This document shows, piece by piece, positions 47,701 through 57,104 of a stretch of 64,000 nt of DNA. The translations under genes were made by a program, and so were the position numbers. A model generated the notes under the pieces. That model was not told the origin of the DNA. It did no database searches and was given only the letters and a program-made list of their open reading frames with translations. The first letter of the stretch is position 1. Each line of letters begins with the position of its first letter. Origin of the DNA: Pomphorhynchus laevis (lineage: Eukaryota > Acanthocephala > Palaeacanthocephala > Echinorhynchida > Pomphorhynchidae); assembly GCA_012934845.2 (NCBI GenBank), contig WNNJ02002664.1, forward strand, positions 1-64,000, written 5' to 3'.

Positions 47701-50700
47701 GCATAATTTCCATTGGGAGGCTGATCCACATGTGAACCACGTTGCTGCTTCATATAGCAGAGGGATGAAAATAAGTGCATTTTCACGACAACCAAAGTCC
47801 GTGTCCGCTTAGATTAAGTTGGGCCCACACAGATAGAACATCGGTGCATGGATGACGACTGGACGAAAATATGTTGTAAGCCATCGTCAAGTCGATCTCC
47901 ACACGGATACACTCGATTGTCTGGATTCCCAATTTAAGCAGTGTTTGGATTCCCATTTTAAAGGCTTTTCGAGAGCTCTACGATCACGTTTTGTAGTAGG
48001 ATAAGCTGTAGAGATTGGTATGCCAGAATAGGCCAGGTGTAGCTGTTGAATAGCCTTACGAAAATAGGTCCAGAAATGCTATAGAAGACATACAGTAGCA
48101 TACCAAGCTGACGGATTGCTCAGGATGCAACAGAGACGTGGTGAGAGGTGGTCTTCAGGTCAGATGTTATCTCCATACCCAACTCAGTGAACTTTTCGAC
48201 TTTCTGGATCATCACACATCCAATATAGTATTGTGTATCCGGGAAATGTCGGCTAATATGCATATGAGCACACTTAGCTACGTTCAATATGAGCCCATAT
48301 GTATGTGCCCACGAGTGGATCATATTGAGATCAGACTGAACAGAGTCAACATACAATAACGATGTAATTTGGTTCCATATTTTAAAGTCGTTGGCGTACA
48401 TCATGGATGGCGAATGGATCACATAAGGAAGCTCATTTGCATACAATGTGAACAATATGGGAGAGGGCAGAGCCCTGTGGAACACCACAGGTCATCGAAA
48501 TTGTTGAGGAGATACGCCCACCATAGCGAACATAGAACCTTCTGTTATGAAGAGGTAATCCGCAATCCAGTTTATTAAAAATTAATCAAACGAGTAATGC
48601 TGAAGAGTTCGGATAAGATTATCGTAATGTGCGGTGTCGAACACGTTCGAGGGTTCGACAAAAATAATGTCAATATCTACACCCTTAGATGTCAAAGAAA
48701 ACCATATTTAACGAGTCAACATAAGATTATTTGTGGTGGGTGGTGTGACCTGCTCGAAAGCCAGGCTGTGCAGTGGTCATGATATTTGCGCTTATGACAT
48801 GACGTTCCATACTTGAGAGAATGATACGTTCCATGATTTTGCTGCAAATACACGCTGGGCTAATAAGGCGGTAATTTTCAACTTTAGATACGTCGCCCTT
48901 TTTATAGATTGTGACTACATTTGCATCTAGTCAATCGTTGGGGAGATTCCATATTCCAAACATTTATTGAAGATACTGGTAAGAGGGCAGAAGGTCATGG
49001 TTGCGTTGTTTTTTAGAAAAATAGACGGTATTCCGTCTGGCCCCGCCGAGTTAGTAGATTTTAGGTATATAGAGCATTATTTACAAAGTCATGGCTGACT
49101 ATGTGATAATGTCCTGTTGAGTATGAAACTAGTGGTTGCTGTACGGATGCTCTCATTGAATTAGCAACTGTATCGGAGAACACGCCACCAAAGTGTGTAG
49201 CAAATATGATCGGAAAACATTTTTGATCAGTCGTTGTCTGATCCGTGTGAGCGGTTAATACAGAAAGCTGACATCTAGACGATAAGGAACGTCGAACGTA
49301 TGAATAGAAGCGGCGAGAGTAGGTTCGAATGAATTGGATAGTACTCATTTCACATAATCTCCGTTAACTACAAATAAGAGAGCATACACGAATCTGGATT
49401 ACTTTGAAATCACCAAAAGTTAAATATCACTTGCGGAAAATTGACCATGCCTAGCAACATATGCACAATACTCATCAACATGGAAAAACAGGAGAACGAA
49501 AAAATGAGCAGCGAAAACATGTGCGGTGCTTCAAAAGATTTAAGAAAACTTATTTTCCAGCGCAATTCCTACCAAACAAAGCAAGGTTAGTGCAGATCTT
49601 CCTAATTATTTTGCTTCAAGCACGGAATGGGAACTTCTTGCCTGTCAAATTAGTCAATATGGTGGTTGTTAACTGTCTGCAACCCTTTGAAAGAATATAT
49701 CTATTTGATATTTTTCTCAGAGATTTCTCTAAATTTCTTAAAGGTAGAATTATATACAATTCTGTCAAATTTTTTGAGTCTGAAATCAGAATTTCGTTAT
49801 GTACGCCTGATCTGGACTCTGAATACTTAGATTATTTTGAAAATTTTCTTACAAAAATGGTTTAACGACATATAAGTTTATTCAAGCTTCCCTGAAATTA
49901 TCGAACTTTCCACCTTACGCAACGGATGATGATCTAAACGATTTTGAGGATAAGTTCAAAGTTTACAACGTTTGACCCATTATGGGGAAGAATGTAGAGC
50001 CACTTTCGGTGGCTTTCGGTTTCTCTACTGTTGACCAGGCCCAATGCCAGACTAACAGTAAATTCAATCCGTTTCTTGGTTAAAATATATCATTCACAAT
50101 GATTGATGTCGACGACCTTTTGTTTCCCCATTGAACGAATGTCATCGATGGGGCCACTGGGCCTCCACCTGTTCCAGTCCCCGTAGATGCGGGGTGTGTG
50201 GCTCCGGATACGAACATGAGGAAAAATGTAATCTTTACCCTGTGTTAGAATTTAGGTGGTCCGCACCCGGCTTGGTCACGGAGATGCCTTGTATCTAAGG
50301 CTTACAAACAGAGGCACATAGGTATGAATAAAAGCGGCGAGAGTCAGTGCGAATGAATTGGATAAAACTCATTTCACATAATCTCCGTTAACCACGGATA
50401 AGAGAGCATACACGAATCTGGATTACTTTGAAATCATCAAAAGTTAAATATCACTTGCGGAAAATTGACCATGCCTAGCAACATATGCACAATACTTATC
50501 ATATGCACAATACTCATCAACATGGAAAACAGGAGAATGAAAAAATGAGCAGCGAAAACATGTGCGGTGCTTCAAAACATTAAACAAAACTCATATCTTC
50601 CAGCGCAATTTCTACCAAACAAAGCAAGGTTAGTGCAGATATACCTAATTATTTTGCTTCAAGCACGGAAGGGGAATCCCCTCTAGTGCCGAAATTAGTT

Positions 50701-53700
50701 AATCTAGTTGTTTTTACTTGTCTGCAACCCTTTGAAAGAAGATATCTATTTGATATTTTCTCAGAGGTTTCTCTGGATTATTTAAAGTTAGAATTATCTA
50801 CAATTTTGTTAAATTTTTCGAGTCTGGAATCAGAATTTAGTTTTGTACATCTGATCTTGCCTATGAGTACTTGGATTATTTTGCGAAATTTCTCACAAAA
50901 TATGGTTCAACGACCTATAAGCCTATTCAAGCTTCCTTGAAATTATCGAACGTTCCACCTTACGCACCGGATGATGATCTAAAAGATTTTGAGGATGCGT
51001 TCAAAGTTTACAACGTTTGATCTATTCTTTCCCATTATGGGGAAGAATGGAGAGCCACTTCCGGTGGCCTTCGGCTCCTCTACAGTGAACCAGGCCCAAT
51101 GACTTGCTAACAGTAAATTCAATTCATTTCTTGGTTATAACATATCATTCAAATGCTTAATGCCGACGACCTCACGTTCCCCCACTGCCACGGATGTCAC
51201 CAGTGAGGGCACTGGACCTCCACCTGTTCCAGTCTCCGTACATGCGGAGTGTGGCTCCGGAGACGAACATGTGGGGAAGTGTAATTTCTCCCCTCAGTGT
51301 TCGAATTGCGGTAGCCCGAACCCGGCTTGTCGCGGAGGTGCCTTGTATTCAAGGCTTACAAACAGAGGCACATGGGTGCACTGACCCGTCCGGGGACTTT
51401 GCGGATGCCTTCATTTATAACGTGCCCAGAATGACAGATTGTAAGATTTTGAAAATTATGGATACAAGACTGCAAGCCTTTGAAGACAAATTTCAAACAC
51501 TTATTGTTCACTTGATACAAAGTACAGAGGAGTCCTGCTCTCCTCCGGCATTCAGTACGTTGAATTTCAAAAAAATCCCGGCCTCAACAAAAAGACCTGG
51601 ACCTTAACAGAGTTTGGCTTCTCTCAAACTAGCAAGAAAAGATCAAACTCGCTGGGATATTGCCTCTACGTGAAATGAAGACATTTCCGGTGGAGATATG
51701 TTTTCTCCTTGTGGCGGGGGGTGGGAAGGGCAACCTTCTCTCTCCTTCCTCCTGTTAGCAGTAGGCAATTTCATACCAGCTAACTTAACACGATTCAAAG
51801 TAATCAAAAGCCTTATTCCCTGAATATTTTTCAGTGGAATTCGGGAGGTGCTTCTGCCCTTAGCCCTTTATCTGGTAGAGATGTAGATGTTATAATCCTT
51901 CAGGAAACACGGTATATCCGTCTCCCCAGGACATTATTCGATTTATTCCAAAGCACATCTAAACCCACTATATTCCGTACATACCTTTCCTCACTCCTCT
52001 TCATCTCAAGTTATTTTAACCCTAGTTAAATGCTTCTTAAGATCGTCCCTCCTTTTAAACTATTCTTGTCCAGCCCTGTCTTGTTTAACTATATCACTCT
52101 GTAAGAACGTAAACATATCAATATATATAATGAATAGTTGCTAGGTCACACGAGGTGACATTCGCATTGAAAACCAGCTACAGAATCCTTCCTTCATGAT
52201 ATCCAATTCCATACACCCTGACTACTAACGGCCACATTGCCACAGCCGTTTTCGTTTCGCCCGCTTTTTGCCACATGTTGGTAGCCCCGGGCTTATCAGA
52301 AGGCTGACTACCAACTCTTCGCCTTTTGAAATTTGACTTATCCGAGATTCGAGCTATCGCTCTCCGTACTTGGCTTGCGCTCTTGACTGCTAGGCTACGA
52401 ATCCAGGATTACCAGATTTCACACAGTATATGAAACCTTTCATCATGATCTCCAGAAACTGCATTGTCCGAGATGCTCTTTGGCATGCTTATTATAGATT
52501 GTATCGTATGAGATCATGAAGATCGATTGAAATCGGGACTGGTGATCCTTTGATGGATGCTTATTTATGTAATGAATAGTTGCTAGGTCACACGAGGTGA
52601 CTTTCGCATTGAAAACCAGCTACAGTTTTCAATGCGAAAGTCACCTCGTGTGACCTAGCAACTATTCATTACATAAATAAGCATCCATCAAAGGATCACC
52701 AGTCCCGATTTCAATCGATCTTCATGATCTCATACGATACAATCTATAATAAGCATGCCAGAGAGCATCTCGGACAATGCAGTTTCTGGAGATCATGATG
52801 CCGTATTTTGGGTAGTGGCTATGACATGTTACTCGGTGACTTCAACGACAGAACTGGTCGTTGGATTAATTCAGCACTCCGCAGAGCAAGAAACGACTAC
52901 GTTATTATAAACCACCGTCCCCGCATTTCATTGATCAACAGATAATTCTCTCCTCGACATATTACTGCTTCATAAGATGTGGTTGTTAAAACCCATCTAT
53001 CCTGAGCAATCGCCCAAAAACAGACAACCTCTCATGTCATAATTCGTTGGCGGATAGTGGAAGATACGTTGCTTAAAAGAAAGACTCACTTTGATCCCAT
53101 CAGAGTGGCTTTCTTTCAGGCAGCTATCCAACTCTTCCCCATAATTGCAAGCGAGAGTTTGACCAAATTTAATTCCTACCCCTCATCGCAAGCAACCGCG
53201 TTTTGTTCGACTACCTATAAATGTCGTCTTTACAATCCCACTCCAACAAAACTAAAGGTCCTCGCTAAAATGTTACATTTTCCCAATCTCTCTGTCTCCG
53301 TCAGACAGGGCCGCTTGAGTGAATACTGGAGCTCTAGATGTAGGGTCCAGCTTAGCAGGGATATGGCAAGCACTGCTCACCTTAACACTTCTCCGGTTTC
53401 CTTCTGGAAGTTATTCAAGAAGGAGAAGTTTGTCTGCTGGAAGGATAAAGCCTTGGTGTAAATTGGTAGCATAAACCTTGACAAAGTTTTAGAGGAGTCA
53501 CTATCCTTACATAATTATGGAGCCACCTATTCTTCCTAACCAATTGCGCCTTGGTGTGACTTCATGAGTAGAGATCTATCTGTCACAGATATCCTAAACT
53601 CCTAAGAGCCACTTCCGGGCAACTCCAGATCCCACCACCCCCACTCTCCAATCATGTCTGTTAGCTTTTGACAGACAGTTAGAGAAAGTAGGTCGCCATC

Positions 53701-56700
53701 ACAATGCTATTAGCCTCCCCGTCCGATAATGCTGGCATAGATATTAGCCGACGTGTACTTTTACCAAAAAAGAAATCGATTTATTGTCCTAAAGATCTGC
53801 GGTCCATTTCGATTCAAAACTCCCTTATCTCCATTTACGAAAAGGCGCTTGCACGTAGAATCCGCGACCTTTATAGTAGGCGTAACTTGATCCCACCGAG
53901 TTTTCATTGGTTTGTCAAAGGGCGCTCAGTTTATTCAACAATAGGTGAAGTGCATCAGTTTTGTAGTGATAACAGTCATCAACTCGCTGTGGCTGTTTTC
54001 CTCGACTTTTCTGCTGCTTTGACCGCATCTCCATACCCTTCGTTATCTCCTCTCTCAGGTTTCTCGGGTTGCCTGCGAGAATTGTTAATAGGGTGGAGAT
54101 ATTGCTATACACTAATTGGTTCTACTATGAAAACGACTCTGATGCGCGTCAGTTCTACCCTATTACGGGTGTGCCCCAAGGATTCCCACTTTCTTATATC
54201 TTATAACTTGCTGCCTCCATTGTACTATTCAAGAATTTTAAACGTGATCAACATCTAGTGGTATACGCTGATGATACCACAGCCATGTTATCTGAACGCA
54301 GATGCAATGATGTAGTGTCAAACATAGCCGTTTCTTTCTAAGACTAAAATACCAACCACCCATATCTAATCTTGCTCTCAACTTCTCTAAATCGCAGGTG
54401 GTTGTATTTCATGGCGTCCCTTCAACTAAGAAAAATTAAAAAGACTAGCACTCTCTGCTCAATCTTCCATATTGACTAATCAACCACGCACCACCTTCAC
54501 AAGTCAAGTAAAATACCTGGGGTTCACTGTTACGTGAACTGGTCAGCGAAAGCTGACCTCGATAGACTCAAACGTGTCCTGAAGAATGCTAGGTTGGCCC
54601 TAAAACGGGATCAGCATATGTCATTGAAAGGAAAAACCCAAGTGTGCCTCTGGGGTACTTGGGTTATCTCGGGATTAGTCTTCTTTTCTAGAAGACGTCC
54701 CCCAGAGCGAAGACTAAGGTTTTTCAAGCTCCTCTTCTCGCTATTACCGAGCATAGTCCGCCTCGATTGGACTCCAAGGGTGGTGAAAGATTTCAGTCGG
54801 AGAGCGGCGTGTTGGATTGGCTGGAGAGCTCAGATCTCGCTGGACCTGAGGCAGTAACAAAGTTAAAGAAGCGAACGCATTTTTAACGACTGGCTGTTTT
54901 CGATTGATTTCCCTGCATGTTTCGTTATGAATTATTTTTATCAGTTATTATTTATTAAGAAAATCTTTATTTATCAACATGTGCACAATAATAATACAAA
55001 TTTATTTAATGTGGCAAATGCGTACAAGCTGTACGCTTACAAGTCCACAAACAAAAATGAGAAAGTCAAGCAGTTAAATTGTTCAGATGGGATTGGATTT
55101 GTCGTTTGAAGCACTGCAGGGAAGTTGATTGGCGTATATGAATGGGCAGATGATTCCACGATAGAGGAGCAGCCACCAGGAAGGAGCGGAGTCCAAAGGA
55201 GGTAGAGTAGTTTGGGACATGTAAAAGAAGGGAATTACAGGAACGCAAGGAACAGTAAACAGGACGGGAATTATCAAGAAAAGGAAGGTTGAGAAATGAA
55301 GGGGTATGAAAAGTTACAAGGCGGAAAGCAACGATAAGAAGACGAATTTGAACACGACAATAAATTGTAGGCAAATCGAGAGAAGCAAGATGGTAGGATG
55401 TGTGATCAAAACGACGAAGACGGAGGAGAATTCGGACAGCTGCGTTGACGATGCGTTGTAGGGGAATAAGAGTGGATTTAGGTGAGTTGGAAAATAGACT
55501 AAGACAATAATCGAGTCTATAAAAAAGAAGAGATGATATGAGAGTCATACAAGAAGGGAAATCGATCAATCTACGAACTTGACGGAGGTTGCGGAGTATC
55601 AAGGTAGATGAGCGTACTTTATCTCTAACGAAAGGTTTAAGTGAAAGTCGGTTGTCAAAATGGAAGCCTAGGAAAACAATACTACGGAACATACGCCCAA
55701 TACTTACTACTAGCAACATACGTGCAATATGTAAAATAACTGATTGCACCAGCCAATAATTAAGTAACCGACTCAATAATTGAGTGATAATTATCGACAC
55801 AAATAATAATTTGATACAAATACAATATGCTAAAAATAATTGAAAAATAATAAAACACTGACATAAAGGAGAAATCAAAATATAAATACGAAAAAATTGA
55901 ATTTATAATCATCACATGATAATACTTTCAAGCATTTACGTGATACTTAATTTCTTAAATCATGTAATTACTATTAAAAATGCTCATTTTTAGATTTAAA
56001 TTAGTTATATTGTAAGTAGTCAAGAATTGGCAAATCTATACTACAACTTTATATTAAAAAAATTCATCAATTCTACAATCTAAATATAATTTGGAAACAC
56101 ATCTGTTTTTAATGGATTGAACTTAAATGCTTTACAAAAGCATAAATCAGTAAAATCCAAATCCGGATTTCCGTCGGATATTTACATGAAACGACAGAAT
56201 TTAGAGACAGTTTAAGTGGTTTCGTGGAAATTTCGAGAATCCAGGATTATCAGTTTGAATTTTCGAGAACGATTGACCTTGAACGTTCTAGATAAAGTCA
56301 CGTTGTAATAATATTTTGGTTACAACACATGTGAGTGTCAAGATTAACAAATGTGGCAGAAACATGCGTCGGACACAACTTGTTTAAAAATTAACTTCCG
56401 CTATTTAGTTGCATTTGCTAAGATGTAATATCAAAAGCAACAATTAAAATATAATATGCATTTGCAACTCAATAGATTTGTATCATAAAATGATGCAAAA
56501 TAATTATTAATTCAAAGTAATTAGTCATAATTCAAAATTGAACGTTTCGTATATACTTTTAGAATTTAAATTATAAATGATAACAAGAATATGAAGGTGG
56601 GTTAAGTTCAATATGTTTAAGTGTAGAAACTGATTTTACTATCCGTATAATGCACAAAGATTACAAATTAAATAGTAAAGTGACATTGAGCAAGATGATA

Positions 56701-56857
56701 TAGTAAGTAAAAAAATAAATCAAAATTTAAATATACATACGCGAATTTGCCTTCCAACCCCACAAGTTGCAAATTTTGATGGATCAGCTGGATTGAAAGA
56801 GCAGGAATATATTGGTTCTCGATCATGCCAACTTATCTCAGGTAGATATATACGCAT
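38790..56857 (-). CDS. CHAF1B: Chromatin assembly factor 1 subunit B (p60) homologue, 13 exons
   Basis: WD40 subunit of CAF-1, the nuclear chaperone that deposits H3-H4 behind replication forks. Exons: 56857-56741, 46034-45896, 44858-44762, 44717-44614, 43277-43181, 43093-43003, 42952-42853, 42130-42055, 42006-41881, 41835-41710, 41659-41561, 41515-41476, 38861-38790. All introns are GT-AG, phases match, and the total is 1,284 bp (427 residues). Family matches: [20 protein letters not shown] at the start; [20 protein letters not shown] (about 66-86); [11 protein letters not shown] and [12 protein letters not shown] (about 119-150); [53 protein letters not shown]. The C-terminal tail is short and acidic ([20 protein letters not shown]). 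Human p60 is about 560 residues, with an ASF1-binding motif in its longer tail that I do not see here. Intron 3 is 44 bp; intron 1 is about 10.7 kb and full of retroelements. Confidence 0.9.
39751..39794. repeat. 44-bp perfect palindrome
   Basis: AAATGTTACAAAATATTTTT AC is followed directly by its exact complement, with no spacer, inside intron 12 of the CAF-1 gene. Confidence 0.9.
40181..40252 (-). CDS. Candidate alternative last exon of the CAF-1 p60 gene
   Basis: Inside intron 12 a good acceptor (TTAATTCACAG) precedes a phase-0 open segment [20 protein letters not shown] then LVR and a stop. Joined to exon 12 it would give a different, Arg-rich end in place of the acidic tail of exon 13. 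No nearby polyadenylation signal is obvious. It could equally be a chance frame. Confidence 0.3.
   Translation of the reverse strand, partial: KFSNADSVELNRRSRFDFSSLVR
45490..45745 (-). mobile_element. PLE terminal repeat in intron 2 of the CAF-1 gene
   Basis: Matches the flank of the PLE at 590-840 in order: CAGATAACTGAGTCT, TATGAATTGACTAATAAATA, then TCAGGAGGAACTG and GGAGGCTATCAG. No PLE coding sequence accompanies it. It lies in the same orientation as the host gene. Confidence 0.65.
46053..47555. other. Intron 1 sequence, AT-rich
   Basis: 3' part of intron 1 of the CAF-1 gene. Between 46,199 and 46,310 a short imperfect direct duplication (TTTACATTTATATAGTCCGG and a second copy) is present. 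Otherwise nothing is recognised. Confidence 0.5.
47560..49350 (-). mobile_element. CR1/jockey-group LINE RT remnant
   Basis: Minus-strand reverse transcriptase. An entry block near 49,050-48,990 reads [17 protein letters not shown]. It is followed by [20 protein letters not shown] (about 48,690-48,630), a GVPQGS-like site, and [20 protein letters not shown] with MYANDFKIW (48,480-48,360), where the catalytic pair is Asn-Asp. Then come [15 protein letters not shown] and a decayed tail to 47,560. Several stops and frame changes show it is dead. It differs from the L2-like family in sequence. Confidence 0.75.
49298..50321. repeat. 1-kb tandem duplication, first unit
   Basis: The segment from GTATGAATAGAAGCGGCGAG to the CTTACAAACAGAGGCACATA at 50,301-50,320 is repeated directly after itself from 50,322. 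The unit starts inside the minus-strand LINE remnant and ends within ORF1 of the jockey-like LINE. The duplication is therefore of the finished locus rather than two insertions. Confidence 0.75.
49380..51610 (+). pseudogene. ORF1 of the second jockey-like LINE copy, duplicated and decayed
   Basis: Both units of the 1-kb duplication contain ORF1 N-terminal blocks ([20 protein letters not shown] at 49,650; [20 protein letters not shown] at 50,694) and zinc-knuckle remnants (about 50,130-50,290 and 51,180-51,350). After the second unit, ORF1 continues as [20 protein letters not shown] to PASTKRPGP (stop at 51,607). Frame changes are frequent. Confidence 0.7.
50322..51374. repeat. 1-kb tandem duplication, second unit
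   Basis: Same order as the first unit: GTATGAATAAAAGCGGCGAG, CATTTCACATAATCTCCGTT, the ORF1 [20 protein letters not shown] block, and CTTACAAACAGAGGCACATG. It has substitutions and small indels throughout, and includes a short local repeat of CATATGCACAATACTTATC. Confidence 0.75.
52127..52625 (-). mobile_element. tRNA-derived SINE with direct repeats, inserted in LINE ORF2
   Basis: Read on the minus strand, an A-box-like TAGCCTAGCAGTC (52,397-52,385) and a B-box-like GATAGCTCGAATCTCGG (52,358-52,342) sit about 40 nt apart, as in tRNA-derived SINEs. A 58-bp sequence beginning TAATGAATAGTTGCTAGG occurs at both sides of this body, at 52,127-52,184 and 52,568-52,625. The LINE is interrupted between its GKRISIANI-equivalent and ILGSGYDML codons, and about 50 bp of it is missing. 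Confidence 0.65.
52441..52800. repeat. 175-bp-arm palindrome
   Basis: The arm 52,441-52,615 is followed by a 10-nt spacer (CCAGCTACAG) and its reverse complement 52,626-52,800. By eye the arms differ at one position (TTTGG versus CCAGA context near 52,480 and 52,760). The left arm is the outer part of the SINE-linked sequence; the right arm is its inverted copy. Confidence 0.92.
54990..55690 (-). mobile_element. L2/CR1-like LINE, 5'-truncated, RT end open
   Basis: The minus strand encodes an open RT C-terminal region, starting with [20 protein letters not shown] and running through [59 protein letters not shown] and [20 protein letters not shown] to a stop at 55,066. It is followed by the family 3' UTR hairpin (55,020-55,036). 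The open frame suggests a fairly young insertion. It lies in intron 1 of the CAF-1 gene, in the same orientation. Confidence 0.85.
55020..55036 (-). other. 3' UTR hairpin, L2/CR1-like LINE
   Basis: RNA sense: GCGTAC-AGCTT-GTACGC. Compared with the 19.4-kb copy (GCGTGC/GCACGC), the fifth pair has changed from G-C to A-T on both sides, so pairing is kept. Confidence 0.6.
55700..56740. other. 5' part of CAF-1 intron 1, AT-rich
   Basis: No repeat or coding feature recognised between the LINE fragment and exon 1. Confidence 0.5.
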
Positions 56858-57104
56858 TGAAACTGATGTTCGTCTATAAATGAGCTCATGTATTTTTTAA
56901 TTAATTTGATAAATTCAGGCTTTAATTAAAAGTTATATAATGACAATCAATTGATAGTATTTAAAAAAGTCCAATGATATATATGGAGAGTATCCTAGAT
57001 ATTTTAACTACTTTACATAATAGTTGATTTGCTGTTCAAATTTGCAATGATGATGTATATTTTTGCTTCAGCTAACAAATACAACTGAAGAATTGTGAAA
57101 GAAT
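56858..57104 (-). promoter_or_regulatory. Likely promoter/5' leader interval of the CAF-1 p60 gene
   Basis: Only about 250 bp separate the start codon (56,857) from the 3' end of a LINE in the same orientation, so the core promoter must lie in this interval, inside the LINE, or in an unseen non-coding exon further upstream. I see no clear TATA or initiator element. Inference from position only. Confidence 0.3.

Larger units (their letters stand above)
51800..54900 (+). pseudogene. ORF2 of the second jockey-like LINE copy, interrupted
   Basis: Closely related to the intact ORF2 at 15,894-18,353. The endonuclease start ([18 protein letters not shown], about 51,820) is cut at about 52,127 by a SINE/palindrome insertion. 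The ORF2 sequence resumes at 52,802 ([20 protein letters not shown]) and runs through [20 protein letters not shown] (53,810), [18 protein letters not shown] and the thumb to about 54,857. Several frameshifts and stops are present, for example at 53,458 and in the palm. It lies within intron 1 of the CAF-1 gene, antisense to it. Confidence 0.85.
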
